Positions 61,142-64,000 of a stretch of 64,000 nucleotides of DNA are shown in pieces; position 1 is the first letter of the stretch, and the number at the start of each line of letters is the position of its first letter. The position numbers and the translations under genes were made by a program. This DNA comes from Lysinibacillus odysseyi (GTDB taxonomy: Bacteria; Bacillota; Bacilli; Bacillales_A; Planococcaceae). The stretch covers positions 124,001-188,000 of the forward strand of contig JABUKB010000001.1 in assembly GCA_014595895.1 (NCBI GenBank), given 5' to 3'. The notes under the pieces were generated by a model. The model worked only from the letters and a program-made list of their open reading frames with translations. It made no database searches and was not told the origin of the DNA.

Positions 61142-62335
61142 TTATTTAGAGGGCTTGAATAGATACGGTGCTTTCGTATACGTCCAACTCCATGCCATGA
61201 TCAGGCAAGCAAATAGCACGATACAGCCCAAAATATAAGGCGAGTTCATATTCCAGTCATATAACACACCAGCAAGAACTGGACCAAACATGTTACCGAG
61301 ACTCATATAAGCATTGTTCATTCCTGCTGCAAAGCCTTGCTCATTGCCTGCTACTTTACTGATAAGCGTATTAACCGCCGGACGGATGAACGTCGTGGCG
61401 ATTGAGAATAAAGTGGACACAAGTAAAACCATAAAGAAGGTATGAACATAAATAACCAATAAAATCATCACCGAAGCAACAAATAAATTGACTAAAATAA
61501 CATTCATTTCTCCGTACTTCTTGAATAAACGGTCCACGACGAAGACTTGTAACAGTACTCCGATGAAACCACCAACTGTAATAATAACGGAGATATCAAA
61601 TGGTGAATAATTGAACTTATCATTTAGGTATAATGATAAAGTTGCTTGGAAATTCGCGATACCAAAGCTAAATGTAAAGACGACAATCAGGAACATAAAG
61701 TATGGTGCTTTTGTCGACTTGACCATTTGTTTCACTAGATTCTCGCGTGGTACAGGTGCTGTTTCCGTTACTTTCGGTTTGATATTTGGTAGGACAAAAT
61801 AGGATAGTAATGCGGCTAAAAATGCTGAAACCCCCGCGAAATAGAACGGGAATGTTAAATTGATGCCTGATAATAAACCACCAACAGCTGGACCGATTGT
61901 AAAGCCAAGGCTAATCGAAGCCCCGATCATGCCCATGCCTTTTCCTCGTTCTTCAAATGTCGTGATATCCGCTACAAACGCCATAATTGGCGGCATGACA
62001 AACGCGGCACCCATTCCACTTAAAAAGCGTGATATGAATAATAGCCAAATTGCATCCGCGAAGGCGAACATAATTTGCGAAACTCCAAGGAGTGCTAAGC
62101 CAAAAATGATAAAGTTTTTTCGCCCGTAACGGTCTGATAAATCACCGGCAATCGGTGAAAATAAAAACTGGGCAAGTGCAAATCCTCCGATTAATAAACC
62201 GTACACTTGTCCCCCAGCATTAAAAAGCTCTAAATACTTAGGCATGACCGGGATAATTAAGCCAACGCCACCCATGGTAATGAACATATTGAACATCAGT
62301 ATGTAAAGAGCTACGTTATTTGTTTTTTGCGTCAT
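61142..62335 (-). CDS. MFS multidrug efflux transporter (NorA/Bmr/TetA-like)
   Basis: This 397-residue protein has twelve helices. Motif A is LIGGFALAQFLFSPIAGDLS with DRYGRK following, motif C is FTIGPAVGGLLSG, and the second-half DRLFKKYG loop is present. Drug:H+ antiporter-1 family members expel fluoroquinolones, dyes and related compounds; the substrate here is unknown. I use the ATG at 62335 with AAAGGCGG upstream. It is monocistronic and separated from the pot operon by a terminator. Confidence 0.92.
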   Translation of the reverse strand: MTQKTNNVALYILMFNMFITMGGVGLIIPVMPKYLELFNAGGQVYGLLIGGFALAQFLFSPIAGDLSDRYGRKNFIIFGLALLGVSQIMFAFADAIWLLFISRFLSGMGAAFVMPPIMAFVADITTFEERGKGMGMIGASISLGFTIGPAVGGLLSGINLTFPFYFAGVSAFLAALLSYFVLPNIKPKVTETAPVPRENLVKQMVKSTKAPYFMFLIVVFTFSFGIANFQATLSLYLNDKFNYSPFDISVIITVGGFIGVLLQVFVVDRLFKKYGEMNVILVNLFVASVMILLVIYVHTFFMVLLVSTLFSIATTFIRPAVNTLISKVAGNEQGFAAGMNNAYMSLGNMFGPVLAGVLYDWNMNSPYILGCIVLFACLIMAWSWTYTKAPYLFKPSK

Positions 62336-62441
62336 AAAAAACCGCCTTTCCAATACGGTAAGTAATTCCATTTAATCAATAGTATAAACAGTCTATCACA
62401 ATCAACGGAGAAATCACTAGTTTTAAAGTAGTATCTAGGAT

Positions 62442-62480
62442 GAAAAAGCTGTCTTACCATTTTTACATGGTGAGACAGCT
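62442..62480 (-). terminator. Terminator of the pot operon
   Basis: AGCTGTCTCACCAT pairs with ATGGTAAGACAGCT on the minus strand, followed by TTTTTC. Confidence 0.88.
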
Positions 62481-62485
62481 AAAAA

Positions 62486-63562
62486 TTAGTTTAAGCTCAT
62501 TTTAAATTCAAGGAAATATTCATTGTATTTACCGAGCCATTCAAGACCGAGGTTTTCGTATACTTCAAGATGCTCACGCAAATCTTCGTCTGGGTAGAAG
62601 CGTTCATCTGTCACGACCTCTTCATCTAATAACTCCATGGCTGCTGCATTTGGTGTAGAGTAGCCGACGTAATCTGCATTGGCTGCTGCTACTTCTGCAT
62701 CTAACATAAAGTTGATGAAAGCATGTGCGCCTTCTATATTATCCGACGTTTTAGGGATGACCATATTATCAAACCATAGATTAGAGCCTTCAGTAGGAAC
62801 AGCGAAGTCTAAATCCTCGTTTTCCCACATCATATCCGCTGCTTGACCAGACCAAGTTAACGCAACGGCAGCCTCGTTATTAATCATTAATGGTGTAATC
62901 TCATCACCGATTATAGCTTTGACGTTCGGTGTAAGCCGCTTTAATTTATCCGTAGCTTCCCGCAATGCCTCGTCATCCTTTAGGTTTAAAGAATAGCCTA
63001 AAGAGTTTAAGCCCATACCAATGACTTCACGAGAACCATCTACTAAAAATACTTTACTTTTTAGGCGCTCATCCCATAAATCTTCCCATGACTCAAAGGT
63101 TAAATCTTCTGGCACCATTGTCGGATTGAACACAACTCCAACTGTGCCCCAGAAGTAAGGCATGGAGAATTTATTGTCTGGATCGAACGGTAAATCTAAA
63201 AAGTATGGATCGATATTCTTAGCATTTGGCAGTAAGGAATGATCCAACTCCACCAACATATCGTCCTCAATCATTGTTTCAATCATATATTCAGAAGGCA
63301 CAGCGATATCATAAGAAGAACCGCCCTGCTGCACTTTTGTATACATTGCTTCATTCGAATCGAATGTTTCATAAATAACATGTATACCTGTTTGTTCTTC
63401 AAATTGAGCGATTAAGTCTGGATCGATGTATTCACCCCAGTTGTAAATAGTCAAAGTATCGCTTGAACCATTCGAACCAACTGCTTCAAGTGAGCGTACA
63501 GCGAAGAATAACAGGAAGCATGCAATCATAATGGCAATCGTTGCCTGCACGAGTTGTTTCAT
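62486..63562 (-). CDS. potD: Spermidine/putrescine-binding protein PotD
   Basis: This 358-residue protein has TLTIYNWGEYIDPDLIAQFE at residues 37-56, the start of the PotD/PotF fold, and FWGTVGVVFNPTMVP and NEAAVALTWSGQAADMMWE. It binds polyamines for the PotABC importer. The N-terminus has a hydrophobic anchor (ATIAIMIACFLLFFAV), but the only Cys (residue 16) lies in the middle of the hydrophobic core, so there is no canonical lipobox; it may be membrane-anchored by an uncleaved segment. It overlaps potC by 4 bases (ATGA). Confidence 0.94.
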   Translation of the reverse strand: MKQLVQATIAIMIACFLLFFAVRSLEAVGSNGSSDTLTIYNWGEYIDPDLIAQFEEQTGIHVIYETFDSNEAMYTKVQQGGSSYDIAVPSEYMIETMIEDDMLVELDHSLLPNAKNIDPYFLDLPFDPDNKFSMPYFWGTVGVVFNPTMVPEDLTFESWEDLWDERLKSKVFLVDGSREVIGMGLNSLGYSLNLKDDEALREATDKLKRLTPNVKAIIGDEITPLMINNEAAVALTWSGQAADMMWENEDLDFAVPTEGSNLWFDNMVIPKTSDNIEGAHAFINFMLDAEVAAANADYVGYSTPNAAAMELLDEEVVTDERFYPDEDLREHLEVYENLGLEWLGKYNEYFLEFKMSLN

Positions 63563-64000
63563 CTGCCAGCCTCCGTTCTTTTGCCGCGATTGACTACAAA
63601 ATAGTAGCCGATTACGATTAGTACAGTTACCAAGAATACTAAGCCGGAAATTGCATTAATCGTTAATGAAATACCGGCACGTGCCATTGAGTAAATTTCA
63701 ACAGATAGTGTCGAAAAGCCATTACCTGTGACAAAGAATGTAACCGCAAAGTCATCCAATGAATACGTAATCGCCATAAAGAAGCCAGCGAAAATACCAG
63801 GTGCAATATAGGGTAAAATAACGCGCGTTAGCACATCGCGTTTTGTTGCACCAAGATCGCGTGCTGCATCGATAAGAGAAGCATTCATTTCTAGCAATTT
63901 CGGTAAAACCATTAATACTACAATAGGTACACTAAATGCTACGTGTGAAACAAGAACGGAAGCAAAGCCGAGTTTGATCCCGATTATTGTAAATAAAATC
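63559..64000 (-). CDS. potC: Polyamine ABC transporter permease PotC, partial
   Basis: The frame is open to the right edge of the window, so its start is not visible. About 146 C-terminal residues are present, with VSHVAFSVPIVVLMVLPKL, the EAA loop (IDAARDLGATKRDVLTRVIL), and two or three further helices, with PGIFAGFFMAITYSLDDFAV. It is the inner membrane channel of the Pot system. It is followed by potD with an overlap; potA and potB should lie further right. Confidence 0.93.
   Translation of the reverse strand, partial: ILFTIIGIKLGFASVLVSHVAFSVPIVVLMVLPKLLEMNASLIDAARDLGATKRDVLTRVILPYIAPGIFAGFFMAITYSLDDFAVTFFVTGNGFSTLSVEIYSMARAGISLTINAISGLVFLVTVLIVIGYYFVVNRGKRTEAGR

Overview
The window reads as chromosomal DNA from a low-GC, endospore-forming, motile Firmicute. 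The likely group is the Planococcaceae/Caryophanaceae (Solibacillus or Lysinibacillus type); the family is certain to me, the genus is inference. The evidence is dense sporulation content (CotZ, a CotO-like protein, SpoVAC/D/E, a YjcZ-type peptide, SpoVIF, a Spo0E-like protein, two orphan phosphorelay-type kinases), strong Gram-positive Shine-Dalgarno sequences, many TTG/GTG starts, a T-box leader, and gene order matching the B. subtilis yjb/yjc and ykv-yku regions. I saw no phage, intact insertion sequence, CRISPR array, rRNA or tRNA.

Layout. 1-490: start of trpS (minus) with its tryptophan T-box. 876-20664: a yjb/yjc-like block: spx, mecA, coiA, pepF, the globin-spxH pair, a lytic transglycosylase, a CYTH protein, yjbL-like, relQ, nadF, an RluD-type pseudouridine synthase, mgtE, then spore coat and germination genes and yjcF/yjcG/yjcH homologues. 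A two-gene quinone-detoxification cassette with two MhqR-type operators sits between mecA and coiA. 20819-23022: PgpA-family phosphatase, anchored nuclease, YceI protein. 23235-27891: an accessory locus with a SsuBAC/TauBAC-like ABC importer, an HxlR regulator, a tandem DUF4242 protein and a divergent acyl-CoA-dehydrogenase-fold enzyme. 28176-43028: aldehyde dehydrogenase, membrane sporulation-type kinase, M42 peptidase, murE-prfC, an RND pump with an SDR gene, a TerC protein behind a yybP-ykoY manganese riboswitch, and a KtrB/TrkH subunit. 43028-60183: B12-binding radical SAM protein, cytosolic kinase, mhqR, a lipoprotein, CPBP protease, YkvS-like, Spo0E-like, ykwC homologue, cheV, ppx-ppk, a GGDEF-EAL protein, darB, ccpC, dapH-dapL. 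60565-64000: GlsB/YeaQ protein, an MFS exporter and the end of a pot operon (potC partial, potD).

Themes. Spx (regulator), SpxH (its ClpXP adaptor), MecA (a ClpCP adaptor), the MhqR-type cassette and mhqR itself make this a neighbourhood for thiol and electrophile stress. RelQ, DarB and the EAL protein add nucleotide second-messenger functions. The best candidates for something undescribed are the ABC/HxlR/DUF4242/dehydrogenase locus and a short dispersed repeat (ATTACTACC-n-GTTAATRCG). The repeat occurs five times: two copies form the inverted ends of a 266-bp MITE-like element, and three copies lie at or immediately beside gene stop codons.
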